The notes beneath the pieces are model-generated. The model had not been told where the DNA came from. It saw only the letters and a list, made by a program, of their open reading frames with translations, and ran no database searches. A stretch of DNA of 47,538 nucleotides from Lingula anatina (Eukaryota > Brachiopoda > Lingulata > Lingulida > Lingulidae): contig NW_019775721.1 in NCBI RefSeq assembly GCF_001039355.2, forward strand, positions 74,936-122,473. The letters are read 5' to 3'. This document shows positions 11,156-24,110 of the stretch, in pieces. Position 1 is the stretch's first letter; the number at the start of each line of letters is the position of its first letter. The position numbers and the translations under genes are program-made.

Positions 11156-13259
11156 CCGAATTTTTTAACATGATTAATTCCCACCCGTGTCACTATATTG
11201 TTAATTTTTCTGTAGTATTATTAAGTCTGGAAAAAAGGTTAACATTTTTATTTTTGAATTGTTGATTTGTATCCATACAGAAGTCAAAACATCTTTAAAA
11301 TAGATATGGATATGGTAATCGTGAAACAGTAAACAACACGAAAAACAGCATAATTAATGATTTTATTGAAGGGAATGCCTTAAATCAAGGAGTCCTAAGG
11401 CTGATGGTCTTCTTTGACTGACAACAATTACATAAACGAGTTCAGTCAGATTATATGGAATAGAAAGGCAATTATTTTTAAAAGCTACTGATAACAGAAG
11501 CATATTTTCACTGAGCTTCAAGTTCTGAAGTTTTTCTCCGCCTCACTACTCATCTGTTCTATGATAGGGGTGGATAGAAAAATGCCGTGATATTGCACAC
11601 GTCATCAATAGGGCTGAAACTTAATGAATTTATAAAAATGGCTCAGGCGGCGCATGCGTAATGCGTTAGTTAGAGATGAGGCTTTCGTCTTCCCACAAAC
11701 CTTGAGCGAGGTTAGATAACAGCTGATGAAATCAAAACAACACCTACTCCAGAGAAGAATTTCATCAACTGTGTTATGTTATAAGAATGAAGTAAATGTT
11801 CTTAAGTCAACAGCTTAATATTGAAATAGATTTTACCTCCAATATTTCGATGTCTAGCAGAATATTCACCTGGATAGCCTCATTTTCTACATATATATCC
11901 ACCCTGGACACGGGCTATCTAATGCTATACCTGATAGTCACCGTGTATAACTGAAAAGCTTAAGAGAATTATATTACCTGTAGATTGGCGTAAACCAGTT
12001 TTTAAAACAGTGTAAAAATAACCTCCAGTTTTTATTGAATTATTTAATGAAAACAGCATACAATTGGACTGTAACACGTAAAGACATTGTCCTGCAGTGG
12101 TCAAATGTGGCAGAATGTCAATGATGTATCAGGCCGATTGATATTTATGCAGTTTTATTCATAATTGCTCTGAATGCTGTAATTGTTCCTAACAATTTAC
12201 ATGACGGGAATAAACCAACCAACCAAAACTCACAGTGTTAAATTGGGAAAGAGGGCTCCGTATCTAACCCTGGATACCAGATAATTAAGGGTCTGCTCAC
12301 CATTAATATATCGGCCAGTCTACTGTGCAATAACTCCACAGGGAGTCTCGCTAAATGCAATCAGATTGACAGATTAAAACCTCTCCTCCTGGCGTTAAGG
12401 AGAAAACAGAACGTACATTCACACCCATATACAATGATTAGAAGTATACATTAGGTAATGGTTTCTTTAAAAATGTTTCAAGTACACTGTTAATAAGAAC
12501 GCGTTTGTAAATGACATGAAGTAGCTGAAAATTGTGTCGAGACAAGAACAAGCTGTCAGGCAAAGATAATGTTCAATGCACGGTTGAATGTGTGAAGTGT
12601 TGAGGCAGACATAAGACATGAGCTCTTGCTAGAGCCAGGTATTGGTAAACAACACAACAATGGGGAAAATAATGGAAAAGACAGAGGGAGAAAATTAGAG
12701 AAAAAAAGACAGTTCTACAGTATCACACCGACACCTTGTTACAGGTACATTTTTTCCTTACCACAAACAGGTTAACATAGTAACAGGTAGATATATGGCT
12801 TAATTAATACAGTACATGTCGCTGATCTTTTAAATTTCAAATACAGCCTTTATTATTATCATATTGAGAGAAAATATATATTATTTATGTGGAAATGATA
12901 GGTAAACAAATTTACTTAGATGAAAATAATCATTCATTTCCAAAAACACAGCGTCTCATTTGCCACATTTGATAAACCTTCTAGAAATAAGAACAAGCGT
13001 AGTGAAAATTATTTAAATATTTATGCTCATAGTGTTTTATGTTCAAACTATACAGGTAGATATGAGTTTTGCAGCATACTCGCTTCATAACCTCTGGCGT
13101 CGTTTGTGTAATATTGAGAGAAATGTACATTAATGAGATGGAAATGATAAAGAAAGGTACAAAAAAATTTTGTGAGAATTTAAAGAGATGACGGGGGGGG
13201 GGGGTGTAGAAGTCTTGAGCAGAATTAGACTGAATTGGGATCTTCATTGCTCTACCCCT

Positions 13260-14400
13260 TTACATGTTTTTTTTTTCATGTTATAAGTGGGGATCAGATA
13301 GCCCATGTCCACTATATATATCTATAGGACACAAGAAGCACCAGGTGTAGCATCAGATAGCCCGTTTTTCTTCTGACCATTGTTATTTAGCTGTTCTACA
13401 TTCCTGTATGGTGTTGTGTATTCGTTTGTATTTATCCGGGTCTTCTTTAACTAGTCTTCTCTCTTATATGAGGTTCTTAATTTCCTGGGTCATCTAGTGA
13501 CTGGTAGGGCCCTTCCTCTCTTCTTTAGGTATATGTCTATTTGTTTCTTCAACAAATGCATTTTTCATGTTGTTCCAGTGAGCTTCTGAAGTATTTATAG
13601 CCTCGTCATGTTCTAAAACACCTTACCCCTTTTAAAAAACACTTTCATGATGCTAGTTACAGGATTTCAAATGATTTTTCCATAAATACAGCATTTGATT
13701 TGACACATAACTTATACATGAAATCTCGAATTTGGAAGAACGTGGGGAAAGTAATTTAATTATTTTGGCCTTGAAGATTTTATGTTCAACGTTGCGGCAA
13801 ATAGATGCTGTCGGCTGGCTCAAACATTTCATCGAATATGCGACGTCTTTCCTATTGCCATCATATTTTACCTCAGCTTCTTAACACTAATTAAAATCTT
13901 CAGATAAAACAGAATACATTGACAAAAACAGTATTTGCAACATATGGCCTTTCAAAGTAGAATTTGCTTAACGTGAGACATGATGTAATGAATGAGGGAC
14001 AGCAAATCATTAACTCACAACGCAGATCTGTCAGAAGCTCAGGCAACACCATAAAACAGTTTAAGCAAATAAAGAATTGGTCATAAATCAAACGAAAAGC
14101 AAGATTAAGAATACAATTGATATTAAATGAAGCATTTCTTCGATATACATTCTACCCTTGTGCTTGTTTTTATTCTCCCCCAACCTATTCAGCTACCGGT
14201 GGAAATAATTGTTTTTAAATCATTGTGTTATATTTTTTACAAACATTATACTTTTAATGTTCTATTAGGAGCAAAAAGGACGGACGCGATCCTAGGGGAT
14301 TTTTTTCAATTATGGCTCTATTATATTTGCCCGACAGTTCTGTAAAAATCCAGTTTTATCAGTGAATCCTTTTAAGAAAATATTTTGATTATTTAAATAT
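13260..14400 (+). repeat. Spacer and partial U repeat copy
   Basis: 13260-13590 shows no recognised feature. From about 13590 to 14400 the sequence is a direct-orientation copy of the 3' module of unit U: the 'cctcgtcatgttctaaaa' start, one GATGCTGTCGGCTGG monomer near 13805, and the stretch ending near 14390. It has no coding content that I trust. Confidence 0.7.
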
Positions 14401-15532
14401 TTTACTTTTTATGCCAAATAGATGTAAAGGGGGGGGCATTTGCACAATGATCTAAGTTGTACAATATGTACTTTCATACCCATTTGAAGTGGGCTGGGTC
14501 AAGCCCACCCTATGTGTAGAGGGTCTGTGTAGCACAGGTCTCTATATAAAGTAGGGGCCACCACAATGTACATCTGCTATTATCATATTTAAGTGCCATT
14601 TCACGAGAAACTCGACCAAATAGAGGCAAGGCGGGGGTCAACAGATTTTAATGAAATTTGGTGTGAAGATTTCTTCTAAGAAGGTATGAGATTATGTGAA
14701 GTAAAATGGAAAAGATATCCTTTCTTTGCAAAAATATGGGGTGAAAAATGTTTGCATTGCTTTTGCTCCGAGATGACCAGTTTCACTCTCTTTATAATGT
14801 GGTGCATATACATGAGAATAATTTTTAAAAGGAATATAGTGTATATATTTGGTTAGAACAAACTTCTAACATCACAACCAAGTTTTTTAGAAGATTTTAT
14901 CACCCCCTATAAAATGTTGCTCGTTTTTCTCACCCCTCCCCAAAACCACTTTTAGACCCTACCCTCACAAAAAACCTAAGATCACCTAACACAGCGGGAT
15001 AGACTCATGAAACTTGACACGACTATCAACAAAGGATAGTTCTATCAATACATAAAATAAAACTTACTTCACCCTTTATGGGTTGGGAGATATATGCCCT
15101 AGAAAATAGAGATTTGTGATCTACTTTTTGTCATTCCTCACTGCCTGTGCAGGTGGAAGACACTTTGTCCAGTTTTAAAATCTGTTACTATAATAAGGAG
15201 TGTTACAAATAAATATGACAAATGTATTTAAAAGATAGTCACAAATTTTAAAATGGGTCTATATAAGTAATTTAAAGGCTTTTAAACCTGGACTTATATC
15301 TTTAAGCTGGCACCACACAAAAAAAAATGTGTGAAAAATTGGATACATCTCAAAATGTAAAAAGAAGATGGGTTAGCCAGTGCTATGGGTACATTATCAA
15401 TGAAGCTTTTATTCTACTTTTGTCAATCCAACCCCACGGGTACTCTTGCTGAATGTAATTAGGTTAACAGATAAACACGTCTTTTCTTGTTTCCTGTGCA
15501 TTCTTACAATCACAATATTTTCTGTATTCTCC

Positions 15533-15721
15533 TCAATGCAAGTACTGCAGGTGGGTGTTTATCTGATAGCATTCAGCCAGAGTATCCCGGACTTGGGTCG
15601 ATCTACCTAGAACAAAAGTTTCATTGGGAATGAGCCCTATGGCTGTTGCATAATTGTACCTTGGTTGTGTAATAGCAGCACCTCCACTAAGAATTTGTAC
15701 AATGCACCGTACTGCATCCAT
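15533..15721 (-). pseudogene. Decayed coding-like ORF, unknown
   Basis: A 62-codon open frame (includes GGAAITQPRYNYATAIG and FVLGRSTQV) that can be extended upstream past in-frame stops to about 15880. It looks like degraded coding sequence, perhaps from a transposon. No family is recognised. The last part lies in a hairpin whose motif (CTGAATGCNATCAGA) recurs near 12350, 29450 and 40030. Confidence 0.25.
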
Positions 15722-16589
15722 TTCAAACTTTCAAATATGGTGTAGATTTGAACTGCGGTCAAATCACTTATTAAGTGGATTAGATTTCAACTTTCCAATA
15801 TGTTTGGGTTACAGAAAAAAGTTTGTTTCGGATGTAGAAGCAAGGGACCCAGATTTCCTGCCCCCAAAAGATGAAACCCAGTTCATATTATGTACTCTCC
15901 AAGTTATTTTTTATTGAAACACTCATTTCAGATGCAAATTAAATGATCTTTGTTTTTATTTATTTCCGTCTTTTGTTCAAAGAAAAACAAATTGCTTTAA
16001 AATAAAAATATATAAATTTATTATGATTTAAAAAATAAAATAAAAAAGCATCATGACCAATTATGAGAAATTTAAATGCCGTTCACTCGACTGAAAACTA
16101 TTAATATATATACTTATACAGGGGCGCATTCTACACATCTAATATTTACATTATATACATTATTACAAATTTAAAAAAAAACTGAATGAAAAAAGTGACT
16201 TATTTATAATCTGCTCTTAGCAGGACAGTGTGCTAAATATCTACAATTTATATGGCTACAGAAATAAATAACACAAAAAAGCCTGTTATGATTATTTGTC
16301 TTTTCATTAATGTTTGCCTCTAGAAGGCATTTTTCTTTGCTTTTTCATTATAATATTTAAACATGAAAAATAACCAATAATTTGCCGAAAACTCAGCTAC
16401 GCATCCTCGTTGAACAGTTTCTTGTTTGTTTTTTATTCATCATTTATTGAAAGACATCAGTTGGATATTCCTTCTTTTCTGATATTTCTTCCTTTCTCAA
16501 ATTCACTGAGAAGAAATGACTTGACTAGAGAATCTCTTTATCCTCCAACCTGCTTCAGTCCCTAACCAACTGGAACACTATCGTGGCTT

Positions 16590-16880
16590 AAGGCACCTGA
16601 CACAGAACCTGTCAACTATACAGTGAAAACTCAAATTGACTGTGCACCTTTCCCAATTTTCTACAACAGATGTATGGCAGTCTCTGATATCTCCAGATGA
16701 AGACAAAGCTGCGTGCATGTCACTGGCTGAAATAACGTCATGCCCTTCATCAACATAAGGTCTTATGAGAGATGAGAGTCTGTTATGAGACTTTCAAGGG
16801 GAGCGATTTTTGTTCACATTTGTCCTTGCCTGCTTGTGCCGAACAAAGAAGCCTCTCTGTTCAGATAAAGCTGGTATCAG
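16590..16880 (-). pseudogene. Decayed coding-like stretch beside the CACTA-like element
   Basis: On the minus strand one frame reads MLIPALSEQRGFFVRHKQAR, then after one stop LSSLIRPYVDEGHDVISASD and onwards to a stop near 16585. The amino acid composition looks like real protein. The single internal stop and the lack of clear splice sites point to a pseudogene or transposon fragment. No family is recognised. Confidence 0.3.
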
Positions 16881-16944
16881 CATGGGCAAAGTATACGAGC
16901 ACAGTGGTAGCACCCAACTTCATCTAAACTATTATTTCTCCAAT

Positions 16945-19900
16945 CACTGACAGCAAAAAAGGACTCATACTGAGTCTTTTAGGGACTCCAGCAGTGGGTC
17001 CTAAATCAAGTCCCTTTGGGGATTTCTCCGAGTCCTTTAATGTTAAAGGGACTCCAGCTAGCTAGAGTCCCTTAGAGACTCAACTGGAATCAAGGGATTC
17101 AAGACGATTGAGTCTTTTAAAGGACTCGAAAGATTCGTTAAAGGGGCTCTAGCTATGAATTTTAGTCCTTTCGGAGCCTCCAGATGAGGCTTCTTGGGGA
17201 ATCATTTTAGTCTAGTGAAGACATTTAAAGACTCATCTGGTCCTATTTTAAAGGGGAATTTTTCATTGAAATTATGTTTTCAGCCTTTTGCAAAGTGATA
17301 CAACACTTTAAGCAAAACAGTGATAGTTTGAAATTTTGTGATGCAAAAAATAAACTAAATGTTTTTAAATTAATATTTCTATTTGCAGTTAAAAACAGCA
17401 AGTTAACAAATCCTCTTTTAGAAAAGCATGCAATAGCCATGGAATCCAATACCTAGATCAAGATACAAACAAATTCTAAATGATAAACATGAATGTATTT
17501 CATTAACAAATGGTCATGAACATAGAACTCTTCTTGGAAAACTTAACTCGACCAGTTGTCCCTAAATCTGGGATGACCTTTAGTTGAATTTCTTAACTAA
17601 TCTAGCCACTAAGCCACCGAAACATGTTAACAAAATAAATGCTTTCTTAAAATATTTCCATAACACACAACCAAAAAACATGCTCAAATCAAAAGTATGT
17701 GTAGTAATTTTTTACAGCTTACAAAAGATAATATAAAATATAATATGAAAGAAATGATTATTCATAGATACAGCATCTTGCTGCTTACAATACAAACATT
17801 ATTCACAAAAAAAGGAATCAAAGCTTTTGAAGACTCTGACCCTGGTATTCATCTTAAGTTAATGTGAATGGCTTATTATAACCAGTCTATTTGAAAATAT
17901 CGTTTTAACTTAAAAGTGTCAACATATTTAAGTTTATACTTTATAAAACTAGAAGTCAAGACAAACTTTTCCATCCACTTAAAACTCAATGTCTTTGTCA
18001 TGGTCACATGAACTAAATTCCTCATTTTTTTGAAAACTCGAACACCAATTTTTTGAGGAACAAAGTGGTGTCTCAGAACTTCAGTGGCAGATCTATTTTT
18101 TTTTTCAAGAAACTTTTCCTAAAAAATTAAAGCCTTATAACCAGATATGCCAGTAAAAATTTTGGTCCTCAATAAATTAAGTGTAAGGAATTTAAAAGAG
18201 CCGGCAAATTGGCTAAAATTAAGTGTAAGGAATTTAAAAGAGCTGGTAAATTGGCTAACCTGTAATAGTTTGAATACTTGTCAATGAATAATGGTTCCAT
18301 AGTGTTTATGAATGTATTCTTGTCAATAAGGTAGTCAGCTTGGGCAAAACCTTAACCTTATTTGTATGCCCAATCAGGACTTAATGAATGAAAGTAAGGT
18401 GCCATAAAGGTTGGTCGAATATGCCATGTTAAAGGCAAATAAGTGGCCACCAGGAGCATCAACAAATGGATCAACTGTTGCAGTTTTCACATTTTCAGAT
18501 AGATGTAAAATTTTGTCTCTTGACATAAAGTCTCCTGAGTACTGGAAGTAATTATAGGCTGAACTGAATCTCCCAGACAACTGAATTTTCGAAGCCGGCA
18601 TCCACATTCTTCCTTCAAATGAAGCGGCAAACACAAAATGCCAGCACACCAGGTAGCATCTACATGTAAAGAAAAAATATATACTCATTATCATCTACTA
18701 ATGAGATGCAGCAAATGATGAATATACTTTACATTTGCAGTGAACTATGTATTAACTGTAGTCTTCAATGTCTAACATTAGCTTTGGATGTGTTCTACCA
18801 AATTTTCTGTTGTCAAAGGATGCAATAAACATCAAATCCAAAAGAATTAACAAGATGAAATTGTGCATACATGTAGGGTCACAAAAAACGAGCTTAATTT
18901 ATTAAAAAAAAAGTGCCAAGTAACGAGTAACATCAACCTCTTGTAAATCTCACTTTTATTGACTAGGTTTACACTGTTGCAAGAAAGAATTGTTTCATGA
19001 TTAAGTGCAGGATCTATAAATAAATATGTAATTGCATATATAGGTAATGTGCAAATGAAAATAACTCATAGCAGTTACATTATTTTATGAGTAGAGGATT
19101 GTGTTCAATGCAATCAAGGATAATTTTATTGGGATACTAAAGCGTTCAATTTCAAGGTTTTCATCTCAATTATCCCAAAAGGAAATTATATGGATTTAAA
19201 ACCCCCTGGTTTTGTGAACCCAAATGAGGGCAGGCATAAGTTGCCAATTTTTTTTTGACGTCATCATTAGACCCACAATCTGCGCAACCATATCACACTG
19301 AAGAAGAAAGCAGCCTAAGCCTGGCTTGTGGAATCTCCTGACATTTTTATAAGGTTATTTTGCCTTTATTTTGAGACAATACAGAATGATGCAAACAATG
19401 AAATTGAATTCAATGTCTTTTTAGAGGGAAGCATTTCAAAAGGAACTGTAAAAAATATTGAAAATTAAATAGTACATACACTTTCTGTCAACATCAGAGC
19501 GTGCAGACGCCATATAGCTTCTTTAGCCTCTTGCAGTTCACTAGAGAGTCCCCTCATGGAAGCTCCTTTTCATTTTGGGCTGTGGCAAATTGACAAGACC
19601 TTGTCCATAAAAATCCAAGTTTTTTGCCATTGCTGACTTAATATCCTTCTCCGATAGCCTTGTGAATTCATTGAATAACTGAAAATAAGTAAACATTTTA
19701 ATTAAAGATAAATTCAACATATTGATATGGTATAACATGTTAAGATTAAAGGTAATTTTTCCTAACTAGTTTGTTATTTAATATCTAACTTGCTAGCCAG
19801 ATCAAACACCGAAAGCCTTTTTTACATGAACTGATCTTTTAAAACAAGACTGTAACATAATGACAGATAAACACGACAGCAAAAGCGGAAGTTTAGCCTG

Positions 19901-20531
19901 ACCTCTGTGGTCCAATTTCAGAAACACAATGACCTGATTTTCTACTGCCATATCTGCACAGCAGTGGATACAAAAATGATAAATACTACATGATTTATTT
20001 TTTAAAAGCTTACAGGGTTTTTTGATTTTTTTATTAAAGCTAATCAGAACAAATCCTATGTGTGAGAATAATATTCCCTGGCCAAGATTTTGATTACTGC
20101 CACGGAAAAAGTCACAGTATTCAATACTCACAGCAACAGGCCCAAAAAGGGCTATGGGTCTATAACTGATCGTCTCAATATGGTCTAAAGCACTCAATGA
20201 CATAAAACTTTAGGAAATTAAAAAAAAACTAAGTCTAAAACCGTTAAATACTTAAAAGTTTTACTTACCAAAACAACAAACGTGTGTGAAGGCTTCCTCG
20301 TGGTACCTGACGGATCTGTCATCACCAATCACGTGACTAAAAAAACCGCCAAAGTGAGTATTTAAATGGACTCAAAACTTGAGTCTAGCTTGAAACAATG
20401 AAATCGTTAGGTTGGATTCCTTAAACGGACTTGAGTGAGTCTGTTTTGGTTAACATTGAGTCTCTAAGGGAATACAGCACCCTGGAGGCCTCTGAGAGAA
20501 TCAGTTGAAGCTTTTTTTTTTTCTCTCAGTG
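16945..20531. mobile_element. CACTA-like (EnSpm-type) DNA transposon, degenerate, about 3.6 kb
   Basis: The left end CACTGACAGCAAAAAAGGAC and the inverted right end CACTGAGAGAAAAAAAAAAA are imperfect terminal inverted repeats. They extend about 50 bp inwards to the matching ACTGAG-TCTTTTAG / ACTGATTCTCTCAG stretches. Both ends have clusters of short GACTC/GAGTC repeats (16961-17240 and 20368-20465), typical of the subterminal repeats of CACTA elements, which begin with CACTA or CACTG. The expected 3-bp target duplication is not intact (aat against atg). No transposase was identified; the interior carries exon-like pieces on the minus strand. Confidence 0.55.
18374..18659 (-). CDS. Candidate terminal exon of unknown protein inside CACTA-like element
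   Basis: About 95 codons follow a good acceptor (tttctttacatgtag at 18660-18674) and end at a TGA. The residues look like genuine protein (for example FSSAYNYFQYSGDFMSRDK and VDPFVDAPGGHLFAFN). Possible upstream pieces on the same strand are an ATG exon at 20269-20322 with donor gtaagt, a piece at 20132-20207 and a piece near 19490-19560. Their phases do not join into one frame, so I do not propose a gene model. It may be cargo or a second protein of the transposon. No domain is recognised. Confidence 0.3.
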
Positions 20532-22940
20532 ATGCCTTCCACTTTTGTTTTCAGCTGGCATACAGATTTATCTGGCAGAAATATAAGTGGCTTTCTCCAC
20601 GCAGTGAATCTTAAAAACAAATTAATGAAAATATTATTTTACAAATATATCCCTGCTAATAATTTTCTGGAAACTATGAAATTTACCCAGGTGAAAGGGT
20701 TTTCATTAGCAAGGTCCTATCTAGCAATGATAAAATCCACATTAAAAGTTAATTCTTACAACAAGCATCAATGTTATTGTAACAAACATTGATTAGAATA
20801 CGAAACAACATAATAATTTTCAAAAAGAAAGTCATATAATCATACAATAAGCCGAATGAAGTTTTTTTTAAATATTTTCTAAAACTAAAAAGCCATATAA
20901 AGAATGACGAATCTAAGGCAAAGGCATGACACAGAATCTCATTTACCTCATACCCATTACTAGCATACTTACTTGGTTAGCAAAGCATTTTCCTTTCCTT
21001 GTGTGTAGTGAGTGCTGGCACTCTCTGAATTGAGTCCCCCGTGGGAATCTGTGAGCTGAACATACCATTAAGCTAAGTAGCTCACTCTCAGAGCGTCTGA
21101 AGAATGGGCTCCCTATCATCCCTGGACGAAAAGCACATTCAGATTTCGTAAATGATTCTCAACATGCCTGGTGCACTCCCCAAGCAAAATACAACTCGTC
21201 TGATATTTGTTGGTAGGTTTAAAACCGCATGCTATCTTTTCTGCATCAAAAATATTTACTTCTCACCCCGATGTCTACGTAGATTGTGAGGAAGCACGCA
21301 GAGTTATACAAGAAAGAATCGAACTATTTTCTTTGTCTTGATCGAAACCAATTACAACGACGCTAATCATTCGGAAAACTATTTAGAATATTGTCAATTG
21401 TATTAATATAAACAAAAAAGTACCATTGATAAAAATCAGGCGTATTTTAACAGCACCATAGAAATGAACCACCGCATAACTCACCGCTCACACCCTTCAT
21501 TGTAGACGTCCACCCCTACGTATCCTGACAAGATGCAGTATTTTTATTGTGTAATTACAAAGCTCAAGTCCTTAACTTTCCAAAAATTGTGTTCTTTTAT
21601 TCAAATTGGACGCCGTGTTAGGCAAAATTTGCCAATTGGTGAGTGCTACATTTGGACATTGATTTTGGTCCCTCTTTTTACGGGCCAAGTTCATTACTTT
21701 AGCAACTTGGTTGACATTTAAGTCGCACACCATCAGAAAGTTCTTGGTATGGACCCTTAGAAAAAAAGAATAGTTAATGTCAAACCCTTCATTTAATTTA
21801 CAAGCAAACTTCCACTACTTTTGTTACGATATTTTTTGTAGTCAGGTCCCCCAAATTTCAAATGGCAATATCTATTTTTTTCAAAAAAATTCAGAATTTT
21901 TAAAGTACCCCTGTATGCTTTCAACATCTTTTGTAACAGTTTTCAAACACAGAAAATATTGGTTGAATCTGCCGACCCCCACCTTGCTATACTTTAGCTG
22001 ATTTGGTTGATTCTCTCGTGAAATGGCACTTAATATAACTTTAAATATCTGAAGAACAATTTACATTTCATCTTTCTTAATTCTAATAAATGAGGATAGA
22101 CTAAATGTATTTAGACTCCATTTCTCATCCATATTTTCCTCTTTAGCATGTATTATATGAAAATGAATTTTCTTTTTCTGCTTGCAACCGAAAAAATTTT
22201 ACTAATTCTAACCCCTGCTTCCCTTTCAAACACCTTAGTTTTCGGAGTTGTTCTTTGTGTACAAAAGATACGATTTGTTTTTCTACCTCATGGCAGGGAA
22301 AATATTGGCTGGCTGCATACATGTAAGTTTTGAGTAGATATCAAGCCCAACCCTAAGACAAGCTGATTTTCAAATATATCTCACCTTATATTCATGTCTT
22401 TTCGACCATGAATAATTAGCTTGTCTTAGGCAGGGGATAATATATAAAATAAAAAAATCTTTAATCCTCAAGTCATTGTGAGATTCTTTTTTTCTATCAG
22501 CACTACATGTAAGAATAAAGCAATCAAAATCTTGATCACAAGCACTGATTTGCCACTTATTGTCTTTCTTTTTAAAACTGGCACCTTCTGTATCCCATTA
22601 CAAAATTTCACAGTTGTCACCTTACTACAGCTATAGAAATGTAACAATGCATTTCATAACTCCCCTAAAGCACACATGTTCTTGAGTATTTGACATGGTC
22701 ATTTTGACATCATTTTTTGATATTTCAAAATTATTTTTACAGTGGATCATTAAAGTGTAAGATCTTAATTTTAATTTGGTAGCATTTTTTTTCATTCATT
22801 CAAAATTTATTTTTCATGTACAAAGGTGGGCACTTTTACCCTCTTATCACCACTCATCCTATATGGACCTTTCATGTATTAATACTACAAACATTGTCTC
22901 AGAACCCAATCCCTTCAGCTTGATGAATTTTTAGGAGCTT
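20532..22940. other. Intergenic DNA, no gene seen
   Basis: AT-rich sequence with scattered short open frames. None has convincing composition, splice sites or paralogues. The only structure noted is the inverted motif at about 21960-22035 matching 14590-14650. Confidence 0.5.
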
Positions 22941-24110
22941 TTACATTTTCCAGCTCAGCATTTCCGGAAAAACGTAAAATGAAGAGTCAACTTACATATC
23001 TCTAAAAATAGAGAAGTAATACTGTAATCAGACGTGAAAAATTATGATGAACCAGTTTTCAGTTCAACTCATCAGCAAAGTTTAAATACAAGAGCTCTCT
23101 CTCCACTACAGGTAAATTTACCCCTAGCCACAAATAGGTTTATAGGGTAACATGTAATTTATGTTAATTCTAATTGTATTTGAAACTACAATAATGGAAG
23201 TGAGGAAAGATGTTGAAAGAATGTCAGAGGAAATTTAATGGTCATTTTGAAAAACAATATTTCTGGAGTATTTATAGGCTCGTCATGTTCTAAATTATTA
23301 TTTTGCTTTAAATAACTTGAATGGTTTCAGAAAAGTGATTTAAATGGAAATTAAATGTTGATTTTCCATAAATTAAGCGTTCCATTTGACACGTAAGGTA
23401 CAATTTATCTCGAATGTGATAGAAAATAAGAAAAAAACACTTAATTATTTAGCCTCTGAGGGTCTTATATGCAATGTTTACCGCAAATGAAAGCTTTCTG
23501 ACACAATCACTTTACATGTCTTTGCTATTTCCATCATATTTCACCTAAGATTCTAGACAGTAATTAAAACATTCAGAAAAACCAATGCAATGACTAAAAC
23601 AGAAATGGCAACATACGCTCGTTGAAAGTAGATTTTGCAACTCATAATAGAGTAAATGAGGGATGGGCAAATAATTAACCCGCAACGGTCTTCTTTGAAT
23701 AGCTCAGATAGCATCATGGAACAGCTTACGCAAATAAAGGACTGGTCGGAAATAAAAACAAAAAGGCAAAATGTCTTCGATGTGCCTGCTACCCTTGTAC
23801 TGATTTTTATCCTCCCCCAATCTATTCCGCTTCCGGTAGAAAGAGTTGTTTTAAAGTCCTTTGTTCTAGTACATATGTTTGGAAACATATGCTTATAATG
23901 CATTTACTATTAGGAGCAAGAAAGGTTTTCTTTCTGTGAGGATTTCTAAAACTATGGCTCTATTAATTCCATTTGCCGAGCAGTTTTACAAAATATGGTT
24001 TTATCGCTGATTCATTTTAAGAAAATATTTGACTTATTACATATCTCAAAATTGCCTTGAAATTACATGTACTTCAATGATAAATGAAATGGGATTTCTA
24101 TAAAAATTCC
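22940..24110 (+). repeat. Partial U repeat copy in front of block V-B
   Basis: 22940-23160 matches 770-900 and the inverse of 31260-31520. 23255-24100 matches the U 3' module (compare 5020-6130 and 13590-14400). Its place directly before block V-B mirrors the left U copy before block V-A, which supports duplication of a U+V unit. Confidence 0.75.

Larger units (their letters stand above)
7555..13260. repeat. Duplicated block V-A (contains gene A)
   Basis: About 5.7 kb that aligns co-linearly with 24660-30090 (block V-B). The alignment runs from the upstream module (GCAATAATCC near 8010 / 24817), through the gene, its promoter and 2 kb of upstream sequence, to the shared TTGGGATCTTCATTG near 13236 / 30058. 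The first part, 7555-8000, is also a partial copy of the U 3' module. Differences are substitutions and short indels, plus a 366-bp transposon present only in V-B. Confidence 0.9.
14400..16944. other. AT-rich DNA with transposon-like remnants
   Basis: No gene is established. Around 14596-14650 there is a motif (AAGTGCCATTTCACGAGA) that recurs inverted at about 22010-22030. At 15439-15584 there is a 30-bp hairpin. On the minus strand, 15533-15721 and about 16590-16880 read as decayed coding sequence with a few stops (listed separately). The rest is low-complexity AT-rich sequence. Confidence 0.5.
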
